This document shows, one piece after another, positions 11,250 to 23,604 of a DNA stretch of 64,000 bases. Each line of letters begins with the position of its first letter. Within the stretch, counting starts at the first letter, position 1. The stretch comes from Echinometra lucunter (lineage: Eukaryota; Echinodermata; Echinoidea; Camarodonta; Echinometridae), in assembly GCA_029962745.1 (NCBI GenBank), contig CM057165.1, forward strand, positions 20,296,516 to 20,360,515. The letters run 5' to 3'. The position numbers and the translations under genes are program-made. The notes beneath the pieces were generated by a model that saw nothing but the letters and a program-made list of their open reading frames with translations, was not told the origin of the DNA and did no database searches.

Positions 11250-13284
11250 TAATTACATGTCAATACCCACATTATCACAACAGTAATATCTGTTCATAAT
11301 TTTCCTTTCAACAAGCAAATCACCTCTCTGTACGTAATAAATGAAAAAAAATATTGCTGCATTAATGCACAGCATGTCTCCACTCGTGTGATTATCAAAG
11401 AGCAATCTGCCTTCGTTTAAAACCAGGTGTAATATCAACATCATCCAATAAAATGAATATACATGTAATTATCAGTTTAACAATTTTTTGAAAAGTGATA
11501 TTTCAGTCAATGTGTATTAAAGAACATAAATGGGAAAATTGTTTCACTCATTACATATCATAGTGATACTAGTAATTCGTTGATCTGATAATTATCAATC
11601 CCTCTTACATGTATAACCATATTTGAATATCTGATTTCATATCAATCATATTATTTTTCACAATATTTTTTGTGATTTTCTGCTTTTGTTTTCTCTGGAT
11701 AATTTTATATCAAGAAAATAATTTTATAATCAATCAAATGAATATAATAATCTGTTCAACATTTTCTTTTTGAAAGGTGATATATTAGTTAGTGTGTATT
11801 AAGGAACATTATTTTTCTAATTTTCATGGATAACTTTGATAAATACAGTGTTTTGCACTAATTCTAAAATTAATAAAGACAAGTTTTTTTTTTTTTTCAT
11901 TTCTCCTCCCTGAAAATAGCAGCAGTAGCAATAGCAGCAGTAGTAGTACAGTAGAAGACTTTGTTAGGTAAAATGTTAATAGCACAAGGCTATCACCAAA
12001 ATAGATACTATCACATTATCAGATGAAATACATAAAAACAAGTGTATTAATAACAAAATAAAAGAATGGAAATGCATGAAATGGATAACTTTATACACAT
12101 AACAATAACTTTTGCTTATCATTCTATTAATGAAACTCATTAATCCATGCTTGGATTGATATGATAGGTGCACTGTTACATGACAAAAGGCTTAGTGTCA
12201 TTCCGAATCTCCTACAGTTAATATTTAGACAGAAAATCAGTGTTACATCTACAATACTGTATGACAGGTGTATTGTTCATACATGTACGTGTAACTGATC
12301 ATAAATTTTCTCAGAACATAAATCTCTACATGTAATCATGCATGTATATCATACTACATGGACATGTGTAGATCTCAAATTTTCGTTACACCTTCTACCA
12401 CTGTTAAAATTCAATATCCATCACAAACGACATTAAAAGCCTATTTTGTCCCGCTTACTATTAATGTAAAAATTGTTTTGACTGCTGTATGTTGGGCATT
12501 CAACTTCTTACTGTAAACTGTATGCAATTCCATCTTTTGGGCTGCCATATCAGTATTTCAGTAAACCATTCATAAAATCTTGTGAAAGCATATAATGGTG
12601 CCAGTGGATCTGATTAGGTTCTGAGACCTGCCTGGTAAATCACTGAATAATTATTTGATTAGTCAAAGATTCACTCCACTTCTTTCTTCAGCAGCAGTGC
12701 AATGAACAAACTTTATTTGGGAGGGGGGGGGGGGAGGCAGAAAAGTAGAAGTTATAAAAAGTGAGGAAAAGACCTTGGAAAATCATGTCATTTTAGCAAC
12801 ATTTCTAAATCATCGGTATCGAATAAGAAATAAACCACGTTTGAAGTTTATAGGGGGGCAACTACCCCCAAGGCCCCCCCCCCCCCCCCATCAAAATGCT
12901 AGTGTTCTCAAGTTAATGATAACATCATTTATCTATAGGCTAAGGTGGAGGCCCCTGTAGAGAATTTGCAGTCAACTGGTTAACAATTCACGCCCCCTCA
13001 GTGTATTTCCACTCTCAACATTCCAGCGTTGAAGTGAAGTGTGGAATAAACTGAATATTAGCAATAGGGGACTGTCGAGGATGGAATCGTACCATTTTCT
13101 TTTCACACTCCTTTTCCTTCTTTTCACATCCCTTTTCCCTCTTCTCAAAGGCATGAAGAAGCATAGTAACACATTCATGTTGGAATTCAAATATGCAATT
13201 CCCAATTCCCCTGACCTTTTCAAATCATGAGCATGATGCCTCCTGAATGTTGATCACCATTATCTGGTAGATTATAGCCTGCTC
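11250..13284. other. Non-coding AT-rich stretch
   Basis: No supported gene. AGC/AGT triplets occur near 11925-11950, a G run at 12722-12734 and a C run at 12876-12889. A 12-kb block near 11480-11560 is echoed at 11750-11815 (GTGATAT, GTGTGTATTAA and GGAACAT in the same order), suggesting an old local duplication. Confidence 0.45.
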
Positions 13285-13985
13285 CAGGGGCATAGCTACA
13301 GGGGAGCACGTGCCCCCTCACCAATCAGATGAAAAAAATTAAAACAGGAGACTGGAAAAGTGAAAAGAGGAGAAAAAGGAACATGAAGAGACGTAACACA
13401 AGTCCTTTCCACAACCACACTTCCTCCTGTACTCAATTGCCCTATAATTTCACATTTCATCAAAGTTAGACTGCTGTTCTTCATGATGTCAATGCCCCTC
13501 TAATGTCAGTTCGTCTGAGGCAAAGGAAGTCTGAATAGCAGATGATACAATCCCCTCCCACCATAATCAAAATATTTTTTAAAATTCACATTCCATCCAA
13601 GAAGTAAGACAGTTGAGTTCCCCCCCCCCCCCACCAATGAGGCAGGTGCCCCTTTCGATGTCTGTACCCAGCCTGTGCCAGAGGGAAAAAGGAAACTTGA
13701 AAAGAGGATGCAACGATCCCCTCCAACACCCTCCCATTTTAATAATCAATAGCACTGTTAATTCACATTTCATCCACCTAGCAGAATTCATGCCCCCCCC
13801 TTCTCCCTCTCCCACAGTGGTGAACATTTCATCTCTGTAACTCCAAGATTAGCTAGATAAAAGGGAAATGTGAAAAGAAGATGACAAAACCCCATCTACT
13901 GTCATTATTAATATGAATTCACATTCAAATGACCAGGAAAAACAAGTACCCCTCCCGCAATGTGTGCATTCAGGCTACGCCACTG
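13285..13985. mobile_element. CAGKGGCRTAGC-family element with internal tandem repeats
   Basis: The ends are CAGGGGCATAGCTACAGG and GGCTACGCCACTG, inverted relative to each other, 701 bp apart. Inside, a unit of about 140-175 bp recurs four times. It is marked by TTCACATTYCATC near 13447, 13585, 13761 and 13918, and by GAAAAGAGGA- and GTGAAAAGAAGA-like blocks. C runs sit in two units. No coding capacity is convincing on either strand. Confidence 0.7.
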
Positions 13986-14281
13986 GCCTGCTCCCATCCT
14001 TTTGTTTAAATTCCATTTTTCATTATCTGTAAGAGTGGACAGAGTGCTTTTTGCTGATGAGCGTGGTCGAGCGTGGTCAACCATGGATGAAAATAAATTA
14101 CGTGTGAGATAGAAAAAAATTGGAATAAGTGTTTTCTCCTGGTTTATCATTTGGCTGAAATATGAGTCCGGGTAATTTCTTTTCATTTGATTAGTTTTCT
14201 TTTTAATCAGTCAGGTATGAATCTGTACTGATAATTGAACAAGAAATGGTTCACATGTATAGTGCAAGAGTGAAAAAATGC

Positions 14282-14334
14282 ATTTGTAATAGCAGTAATA
14301 GTAGTAGCAGCAGCAGTAATAGAAGTAATAGTAA

Positions 14335-14379
<45 letters not shown>

Positions 14380-14398
14380 CAGTAGTAGTAGTAGTAGG
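14282..14398. repeat. (AGT)n/(AGC)n compound trinucleotide array
   Basis: About 39 triplets, mostly AGT with AGC and AAT variants. The poly-Ser, poly-Leu and poly-Tyr frames across it are artefacts. Confidence 0.95.
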
Positions 14399-14449
14399 AA
14401 GATCTCAAATACATGTACACAGCATCCATCCACATACACACTTCTTGCC

Positions 14450-14884
14450 TAAGGTATTATTGGAACACAATTGTCATGCTATTTATCTTTAACCAATAGA
14501 TATTTTCTTATTAGAGCACAATTATTCAGCTGTCCCTCCTCAAAACTGCAAAATATACATGTATTTTTATTTTCACCTCCTAAATGATTAGAAAAAATTT
14601 AAAATACACATAAACATGAACCAATGTGAATGAAAATTGCAAAATTTAACAGGAAAATAGTATTTCACACTACAAATATGATGACAAATGGGAAAGTTTA
14701 ATGATTAATTACAATTGCACCACTATAATTCAAGAACAGCACAAGATACTGCAATGGAAACGGTCTCAAAATTTTCAATGATTTTTCTTTTTCTTTTTTC
14801 TCATGTGTAATATCTAACTACTTGCAGTCTGGATCAACAGATCTTGCAAAAAGTGTTAATAAAAGGAGACACTGTAGTGCCATG
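14450..14884. other. Non-coding AT-rich stretch
   Basis: No gene or repeat is recognised. Confidence 0.4.
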
Positions 14885-15300
14885 GGTAACATCTGAGTGG
14901 GGGGGGGGGGGGGTACTCCTTGGTGTACTCAGAATTGGTTCAGGCGGGGGGGGGGGGGGGGGGGTGCAGCTGAAGCCTCTATACCTATACCCATTTCTAA
15001 GAGTCATTTGGGCAGAAAAGGGAACCCATTATTAGGAATTTTCATTCAAAAGTGACCCATTTATAAGGATTTCAAACAACTTTTGCATCTCAAGTGTGTA
15101 TTTTAGTGACAATATGGGCAAGGATCATTCTGAACACTAAAGTTATCCATGTCTGAGGTCCTGATCTAAAAATGGGGGCATGTTTATGGATTTTCCAGCA
15201 CAAAACCATACCCCAGGATTTCTTGCAAAAAAGCAACCCATTAGAGCAGAACATCCCTGTATACCACATCAGGAAATAACCCCCCCCCCCCAGATAACAC
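14885..15300. mobile_element. Inverted-repeat element bounded by poly-G / poly-C
   Basis: The left end GGTAACATCTGAGTGGGGGG is mirrored by CCCCCCCCCCAGATAAC at 15279-15298. Internal phrases such as ACCCATTTATAAGGATTT and GGGAACCCATTATTAGGA resemble a degenerate repeated unit. It is about 415 bp and has no coding capacity. Confidence 0.55.
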
Positions 15301-16995
15301 CCCCTTCACATTTTGAAACTTAATTATTGACCACCTGTATGGGTCTTCATAAAGACACTGTCTGTAAAGAAAGAAGACTTTATAGAGAGACCATCTGTAT
15401 AAGAAGACAATGTGTCCAGAGATAATACTCTCTTAAAATGACCACAAATTGTATTTGAAGTTTTGAAGTTTGAAGTTTCTTTTATTTCCACATAATGTAA
15501 GTAACACAATTAAATAAACATACATATTCTTATTCTTGGAATAACAATATTTGAAATAAATTTGCATATGAAAAATAATACATTTTACTGTTTGTAAGTG
15601 TTAAGTTAAATTAAGAAAAATAAATCAGTGGAGGAGTCTATTCAAAGAAGCAAAGCTTGTATTTTATAGACCCCTATCTGGCTTACAGAAATTATACAAC
15701 AACAATAATGTAATACGAACGTATATGTGCTTATATGTTATTCCATTTCTTCAACAACATTTCTAATAAACACTTGCAAAAAAAATCATTTGTCTGTAAA
15801 GATGATTTCTTCTCTTGATTATTATTTTTTTGGGGGGGGGGATGATCCTTTAGTAGTATCTCACAAGTTCTTCTTTTATTTGCTTTGATGCAAATATCAA
15901 GCAAACAAGTTGCAAAAGTGATGGAGAAAAATGAAAAAAAAAAAAAAAAACCTTCTTTTGAAGTAATGAGACATGTTAATAATTACAGCCAATTGTCTAT
16001 TTCTGTACTTCCCCACTGCACAAAGAAAGCAGACATAGAATTTAGAAAATATAAGAAAAATGACAGAAAAGTGAACTTTTCATGTGATTATGTTGGGGGA
16101 AAAAAAGGGTGCTGTTTGTTGCAGCAGAGTCTGCGAACAAAGGCCCCCAGTGCTTTTAATCCAATTGCAATTTGAATTAACAAAAAACACAAGGATATGA
16201 AACGACAGGTACATTAGTATCAATTACTAATCACAAGGTAAAATGCTGGCAAAATTGATAGGGCTTTAGTTTCTGAAGCCCAACAGATTAACAAACAAAC
16301 AAAACCAAAAGCAACATAAGAGCCATTTTACTTTTCAATTCATAGCAAAAGGGACGAAATGAGAAAATAGGGGGGTATCACAAAGGCCCCAAAGCAAAGT
16401 CATTAGTCTGTGCATTACAAGGTACAGAAATTGAAAATCCAACATGCCTATAAATCATTTTATTGTGCTGTGGTAATTTTTTATAAGGAATATACCAGGT
16501 TAAGTGTGAATGAAAATTTGCTATATGCAAAGCCTCCCAACCTTCTATAAATTTGCTCAAACTGAGGTGGGTGTGGTACAAGCGCATTAATCAATTTTCA
16601 GTTGGACTTTGCGCTATATTAAAAAGCAAGTGCATCATATTGCATTGTTCTCTTCAAGAGATACTCAATTTCCACCAAATTCAGTTATAAATTACCAGCT
16701 ACTTTTTTTCCTCTTCTTACAGAGCAGCTAGCTCTAAATAAAAGAATGCAATCCTTCACACTTTTCACTTTATTTTCATTGTTCCTCTTTTTCCTGCAAT
16801 ATTAGAGAGAATACCTGTAGACCTGAATAAATGATTATCCTTCCATGCACAGATTCTCTCAGTTAACACCAAAATACAACATGAGTGTCCAAAAGGATTC
16901 AAATTTCCAGATGATAAAAAAGGTGCTTCCACACCTACCCGATCAGGAAAGATACCAGGTACTTTTTGATCGAGTATATTCTCCCCGATCAAAAA
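15301..16995. other. Non-coding stretch, possible decayed retroposon tail near 15460
   Basis: The segment 15455-15700 (GAAGTTTCTTTTATTTCC onwards) has the look of a reverse-oriented 3' tail of a retroposon, but no coding remnant adjoins it. A G run lies at 15832-15841 and an A run at 15937-15950. No gene is seen. Confidence 0.4.
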
Positions 16996-16997
16996 TA

Positions 16998-17121
16998 TCA
17001 CGAAGTGTCTTGTCAGTGATTTTTTTTTTACTGACAACTGTTAAAAGCTCCTGAAATCCTTGCATCTGATTGGCCGAGAGCAAATTTGTCAGTAAAAATC
17101 ACTTGCAAGACACTTCATGAA
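16998..17121. repeat. Foldback element, ATCACGAAGTGTCTTG arms
   Basis: TCACGAAGTGTCTTG near 17000 pairs with CAAGACACTTCATGA near 17107-17121. The inner arms TGATTTTTTTTTACTGACAA and TTTGTCAGTAAAAATCA also pair. It is about 124 bp. Confidence 0.75.
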
Positions 17122-18825
17122 ACACTCCCCTGGCATTCACATTTTAGAGGAGAATGAGTTCTGGGAAAGGTTAAACATAACTTGTGAGCTTTCTCTTTCT
17201 TTGTATGTGAATTAGGAGGAATATCACAGTAGAAAGGTTCCCTGAAAATGAATGCTTTTCTAATCGCCTCAAGATAAGGCGAGAAGTAGCTGAAATGCTC
17301 AGGCAAAACATTCGTGCAACATTTCCGTCCAGGCCCATACACATACTCATTGCAGAGCATTATGCCTTTCTTGGACTCTGTGAATTTCTTATCGATTTGA
17401 CTATTCCAAAATCTCACACTAGACACCTGTTTTTATGTAAAACTAATCTATCTTTCCCAGTTGCTAGGAGACTTTTTTTCTTTCACAATTAATTTAATTG
17501 CATGACCGCAACCCACCTTTATTTTCAAAGATTATGTACAGTTCTGATACATCCTCAAAAAATCTTCCTACATGTAGGATTTATTAATTTAAGATGGCAT
17601 CTGCATAATCATTCAAAATAAGGCTCAAAAAACATATCAAAAATATCAGAAACATATCTTTTCATTTAACTCTTTACCCTTCTTCAAGCACATCAGGAAC
17701 TCTTACATTGCAGAAGAATGTACATAGGTTCCGTGCTCTATGAATTGATATATTATATATACAACCTGTATATTATACTATAAACACAAGATACTAGCAA
17801 AACTAAGATGTTTTGAAGCTTTTTCCACATCAAGTCGAATATCAACAAATGAAAGTTTTAAAAAAGTTTATATCCCTGGGCCATGGAACCCTCCAACAAT
17901 GTTATTGTTAATGTACATCATCACACAGTGCCTACACACATGCAAAACCATTGAGGATTCTGTGTATGCAGCAAGTATAACGAGGCGCTGTGATCATTGT
18001 GGGCAGTTGAGATGCATGGGTCCTAGCGTATAGGGCAGAGTGTTCATTAGCCATTATCTTATGTTTCTTTCAGATATTTACACTAAAATTCACCAGAAAT
18101 CACAAATGGAATATCACATGATCTCATACGTGTATCTTCTTAGGCGAAGAGAACAATATTTACCATAATCAGTTTCACATCAATTTTTGATTTACCAAAA
18201 CTGTACACGAGTCTATCAAACAGACTTGCACTTTTATCATTACTTACTAAATACATTGTACATCTTTAATTCTACTTGTTTGCACATAGAGGCAGAAACA
18301 GTATATGTATGAGCAAAGCATGAAGACACTATATTTTCTCAATTTCAAATTTCCTGAAAGGAAAAATGTTCTAAGAAAAAAAAGACTCTTCTTATTTTCC
18401 ATACATGTATATGAATGTATATGTACATGTCATTTTGTTTTGTCTCTCACATCACAGAAAAGCACTGAAACTTATAAATAGGAAGCTGTACAGGGCTCAC
18501 TTCTAAGGCTTGCTTTCAACTTGGGTTGGTCATAATAATAGTGGGCTTTTATTAATATGGGCGTTGGCTCTGTACCCATACTTACTGTACATTACAGAAG
18601 TTAACGCATCACAACCACTGGGTACATGGGGCTAGGCTTCTCTCAAGATGCAATGCATTCTAACAAAGTGTCAATTAGGGTCTGTGCTTGAGACTAGAAT
18701 TCAACTGGTTAAACTCCTCATGGCTCTCCACAAACAATATACATGTACATGTATTTAGATGTTAACCAATGCCTAAGACACAATGTATCGGTGGATTCTC
18801 ATCAACCCGAGCTCGAGGAATAGCC
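17122..18825. other. Non-coding stretch
   Basis: No supported exon. The minus-strand open frame at 17115-17426 has no recognised domain and no matching splice context. Confidence 0.4.
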
Positions 18826-19150
18826 AGCTATTTGGGGTATGTAGGGTATTATCACTGAAGCATGCAGTCGTGTCCATATCAGCTCAAGCTCCATATATTG
18901 CAACATAAATTGATGTACAGCCCAATGTTGGCACATGAGGGAATTGATTTGCTCCTGAAGCTCAACCTCATTAGGACACATTGAAGATAGCCAGCTATTT
19001 TGCAAATTAGCTGGCTATTCTGCAAATAAGTACAAGATTTGGGCAGCTTACTTTTCAAGCAAAACAGCCAGCTAATTCCATCTTCATCTGAACTGGCTAT
19101 TCTCTGAACGGGCTAATTCATGGGATCAGAAATGCAGGTGGCTATTCTTT
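18826..19150. repeat. Cluster of direct and inverted AGCCAGCTATT motifs
   Basis: AGCCAGCTATT or its complement AGCTGGCTATT and close variants occur about eight times between 18826 and 19148, in both orientations and irregularly spaced. It ends exactly at the TTAA of the foldback element that follows. Confidence 0.55.
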
Positions 19151-19601
19151 AAAGGGAAAGTAAATTACTCTCGGCTCTGCAAATTGGCAACACTGATGAC
19201 ATCATATGTGAGCAGGTCTCCATTCACTTTGTACATGAAATTTCACATTTTCTCAATTTTCTTGGAAGTTACACATTTTCTTACCCCATAGTCAAAGCAT
19301 GTTATGTAAAAAGCAATTCTTATATAAAACATACATTGACTATGAGGGTTAGAAAATGTGTAATTTCCAAGAAAATTGAGAAAATGTGAAATTTCATGTA
19401 CAAAGTGAATGGAGACCTGCTCGCATATGATGTCATCAGTGCTGCCAATTTGCATAGCCCAGAGTAATTTACTAGAAAATGTAAATGAGTGTAATTTTCT
19501 TATTCTTTGACTGATTTTGCTCATTTCTTTTTTAAAATGCTGTTCAAATTTATCTCCTTTTATTGAAACAGTGAAACTTCTAGGGTGGACCTACCCTTTA
19601 A
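19149..19601. mobile_element. Foldback DNA transposon (MITE), TTAA target site, copy 2
   Basis: Second copy of the 4201-4755 family. Right end GTGAAACTTCTAGGGTGGAC then CTACCC, followed by TTAA. The left end keeps AGGGAAAG after TTAA but about 110 bp of the outer left arm is missing compared with copy 1. The body (AAATTTCACATTTTCTCAAT and its inverted mate) is closely conserved. Confidence 0.85.
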
Positions 19602-19689
19602 GCTTAAGCTGATGAGGACCCTACTTTATTAATCTGGCTTTTATAGTTATGGTAATACATACCAAACAACTATGACCCTGTTGACATTA

Positions 19690-20067
19690 CAAGGGATAGT
19701 GCGATCCAGCATGCTCTAGATGGCGTTACCTCTACGATGAGAATGCCATTGTTTTGGACGATCCTGGGAGGTCCACTACAATCCCAAACCGGATCACCAC
19801 TGGGGGGTGGTCCAGGGGAGATAGCACAATCCAGAGCGCGCTAATTCGCAGTTTACTGTGCAGCGAGTGCCAAGATAGATCATGCTACTCTCTGCAGGTG
19901 TGAACCTGCGGCGTGCCAGTGGACCTCCCTGGTGTGTGCCATAGGTCACCCCACAATAGCGTGATCCTCTTTCCAATCTCGTAATGAGAACGGGGTCCAT
20001 GACTCTTCCACCAAAGAGAAAGATGGATAAAGAAACACTTTCCATTGCGTTAAGAAAGCTGTAAGCT
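19690..20067. repeat. GC-rich duplicated block, unrecognised
   Basis: GATAGTGCGATCCAGC at about 19693 is echoed by GATAGCACAATCCAGA at about 19821, and GGTCCACTACAATCCC by GGTCACCCCACAATAG, so this looks like a rearranged repeat. Its right end (about 20038-20067) is a 28-30 bp sequence repeated exactly at about 20562-20591 inside the next MITE. Confidence 0.4.
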
Positions 20068-20515
20068 ATTATAATGAGCTTTGGATTATGGATTATGGCA
20101 GAAGGCCAGGTACCTGGTACATGTATGCTAAGTAATTCTCAGCAGGAATAGAAAAATTTACCTTGTATTGTTCTGATTTTAGGTACAGCAGGTGATGAAC
20201 AAGGATTGTATTCCTACTGCATATGCCTGCACATGTATATCCAACTTCATGTACTGACTGAACATTAGTAAAAATGGAAAATACAAAATGGAAGGAATGG
20301 CAAGTCTTTCAATGCTGTACAAGTACATGATAACATGGCTGTAGTATATTCTGGGCATGGAAGGAAGGTTTCAGCTAGGAAACTATTATTCTGGCTTTTG
20401 GTAAGCAGTGCATACATGCAATTTAAGCACACTCTACATAGTACATCTACATGTACACTGTACTCATGGCTGTAAGCAGCCGGGGGCAGGGGGGCAGTTG
20501 CCCCACCAGGATGCC

Positions 20516-20670
20516 GTTGCATAAAACTTGCTATTATAGTAACTTTGCCGTCAATGGAAACTTTCCATTGCGTTAAGAAAGCTGTAAGCTTTTGATTGGC
20601 TGTTGAGTAACGTAACCATGGTAGTTACCACTGATAGCAAAGTTACTATAATAGCACGTTTTTATGCAAA
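20516..20670. mobile_element. MITE, GTTGCATAAAAC family, copy 2
   Basis: The arms GTTGCATAAAACTTGCTATT and TAGCACGTTTTTATGCAA fold back. The inner arms TATAGTAACTTTG and CAAAGTTACTATA pair exactly, around a centre with TTGATTGGCTGTTGAG. Compare 9036 and 56930. Confidence 0.8.
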
Positions 20671-21257
20671 GGCACCCAGAAATTTTTAAGACTTACATTT
20701 TTTACTGAAAATTTTCCAAAACTGTACCGAAAGCGTGCACCAGATCCTTCAATTTCAATTTCAAAAATGCAAAAGCGCCCTCGTGACCAGCTCGGAACCT
20801 TCGCTCCCTCACTTACATGTTTCTTCAAACATTTTACGTATTCTCCCCCCCCCCCAAAAAAAAATTTCTGCGTATGGCACTGCATCTACTGTATGTAAAT
20901 TTATTAGCAAGATGGGTACAAACATTGGAAACTCTCTATAAATGGGGATTTTCCAACCATGAAAATCACTGTGTTATTAGGGTGATAAAAACAAAAGAAC
21001 ATAAAGACCCAGGACCAGCAAAATCACCTTGTGAATCAGAGCTCTATAATGAGTTTCCCCCTGCATGTATTCCAATAAACCCACCAATAAGACACCTCAT
21101 CAAAAGCTGTACTTTGCATTTACTGGTATAAATGCAAAGATGGACCCCTTCATCTTTGTTACATGTTGATATGTCTCACAGCAGATGTAGTGGTTCTACT
21201 GACTATTATATAAATAGTGAATGGTCTATCATACACTATACTAGATTATGTGCATGA

Positions 21258-21353
21258 CAAATACTAAATTATTCCGAGTGCAGTTTTGTTTTACCGAGGC
21301 CGAGGGCCAAGCTAGGTAAAATAGATCTGCACGAGGGATAATTTAGTATTTGG
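21258..21353. repeat. Foldback element with GAG bulges, no. 3
   Basis: AAATACTAAATTATTCC is followed by GAG then TGCAG. The other arm reads CTGCAC-GAG-GGATAATTTAGTATTT. The inner stem TTTTACC/GGTAAAA encloses GAGGCCGAGGGCC. It has the same bulge logic as the elements at 10.3, 11.1 and 23.7 kb. Confidence 0.8.
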
Positions 21354-22172
21354 AGTTCATATAGTCCAGTAATGGTGCATCATTAGAACATGCACTATTT
21401 ATTATAGTAAGTACACCCTTGACGTTAGATCTTATGTACGACATTTTAAAGAGTCTTTCTTTCTCAAATACATTTGCCTTTCTCGTTCACATCACAAGTG
21501 TGCAGCTAAAACAATGGTAACAATGGGTACACGCAAGGTACTTTTGATGCGCAGTTCCGTACACTTTTGTACTTGCCTAACCATGCAAAAATCAAAGTTA
21601 TAGTGCACGATCTTGTACTATAACAAAATTTTTGCATGTCACATGATGCTATATTTGCAAATTTAACCAATCACAGTGCGTATTATACATACACTATTTG
21701 CTATAAGCTTTATGCTGCAGTGTTTAGACAATGATGTATAATATAAATGTCCAAGCAAAATGAAAATATCTTTGCATCATCATTATCAGCATATAGAAGC
21801 ATATTATATAAGCTATAAATGCAAATAATGTACAGCTCCTGTGTTTCCCATAATTTTTCATTTCTAATAAGCATACATGTATAGAGACAGTATCGCATAG
21901 ATATTGGCTACAGCAGTTTTATTATGATATGCACTCCTATGAATGAATGAATGAATGACTAGCCATTGCACGCAGAACCAGTATGACAGTGCTGTCAATT
22001 TCAACTGTCAAATGGTCGCAATTGAGGCAGCTGCGTGCTAGACGTCTATTTCCGTTCGTCCTCTTAGGGGTAATATTAGAACAAGGAGATGGCATGGAGA
22101 GAGAATGGAAAGGGGGGGGGGGAAGGATCGACACAGACAGACATGCAGATATGCAGAGATATAATGTAGACA
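21354..22172. other. Non-coding AT-rich stretch
   Basis: No supported gene. An (AATG)n tract lies near 21940-21957 and a G run at 22112-22121. Confidence 0.4.
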
Positions 22173-22342
22173 GGTAAAAGGAAACAAGAAAAAAGGAAAT
22201 AATTAATAGAAGATAAACTGTAGATTTATTAAATGAGGATTAATCAGCAAAATAAAAGGTAAAAGGAAACAAGAAAAAAGGAAATAATTAATAGAAGATA
22301 AACTGTAGATTTATTAAATGAGGATTAATCAGCAAAATAATG
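22173..22342. repeat. Exact 85-bp tandem duplication
   Basis: The unit beginning GGTAAAAGGAAACAAG at 22173 is repeated without a visible mismatch from 22258. Identity over the full 85 bp points to a very recent duplication or an assembly artefact. Confidence 0.93.
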
Positions 22343-22445
22343 AATAAATAAATAAAGTAAATAAATATAAGTAAGTAAATAAATAAATAAAGTAAATAAA
22401 TATATAAGTAAGTAAATAAATAAATAAATTAATAAATAAATAGAT
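22338..22445. repeat. (AATA)n / (AAGTA)n simple repeat
   Basis: Degenerate tetra- and pentanucleotide repeat of AATA, AAGTA and AATATA units following directly on the 85-bp duplication. Confidence 0.9.
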
Positions 22446-23600
22446 AAGAGGCAGACAGAACACAATTAAAACGGAATGCGTAAGTTTCTTTAGCTCCTGC
22501 ATAATTGATCGCCTTTCTAATATCAAACAGAAAACCTCCACATCAAAATAATATCTTTTTTTATGCAGTGATATCTTAGACTCCATGCAGCCTCTAAAAT
22601 CTCCTAATTCAGAAACAAGCAAACATTTACAAGGCAGAAAATTTGTTTCAATATTTTAAGCACTTACATGTAAGTATATAAACTATGTAGAGCATAAACC
22701 AAAATTGAAAGTCAGTTTCTTTCATGCAGCACTTTCCAGGCAGTGTATCTCCCCATTTTTCTTTTCAGTGCAATACATGTACATTATTTGCAGCCTGGGC
22801 AGAGAAGCAATGTCAGTTACACAGACAGCCTGATCTACAACATGCAGAGCTCCATGTAAATTGGAAAAATAGCTTTGAAAATCAATGGGCTCTCATTCAT
22901 CTCCTTCCATTTCCCCAAATTCCACCTCGTACTACATTCAGAAATAAGAGATCTAGAGCAACATCCATTCCCTACAGTCTCTATTTATGTGCCCATGGCA
23001 TGTACATCTAGAGCTAATAACTTCACAGAGTGGCTTTGAAAATCAATGTCGTTTGCTTTTATACATCCCCATCCATTTTCCCAAACTCCATGAAAATAAA
23101 TGTCATTCAGTAATTTGGGGACAGGCAAGCAACATCACTTTGATACAATTTACAAGAACGTATCATATGCTCTGTGATCTGAGCCTGATGATCAGTTAAG
23201 AGGGGCATTTTTGTCCAGCCACGAGAAGACAACTCAACTGCGGCAACCAAATCAAATTTCAACTTCTTCAGTGATGCCCTTCACAATGAAACATAAAAAG
23301 GCTCACTTAAATTAATCACCTATTCTCTACAGGCCTTCAAACTTTCAAAATTCGTCAAATTTCCGTCCATGACTATTACTGATCTGGCCCATCTACATGC
23401 CACAACACGGATAGTAAAATTCACATGCCTGTAAGAATGAATGATGTCATTTGCTTTCATACAGGCCTTATCTATCTCGTTCATTCCCTGTCCTATGGAA
23501 CTGGGAATCGAGAGCATGCATTCACAAAATGAAGCAAAGAAATTAGGAAGAGCCAAAGTAATGGACACTCATCAACTTCACTGCAATGCATGTTCAATGT
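22446..23600. other. Non-coding stretch with diverged tandem blocks
   Basis: The block AGCTTTGAAAATCAATG near 22871 recurs as GGCTTTGAAAATCAATG near 23032, each followed by a CATC-TCCATTT-CCAAA-TCCA series, so there is an old tandem repeat of about 160 bp. No gene is supported. Confidence 0.45.
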
Positions 23601-23604
23601 TATA

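Noticed and set aside
17115..17426. 103-codon minus-strand frame as a gene
   Set aside because: No recognised domain and no splice or start context distinguishing it from chance in AT-rich DNA.
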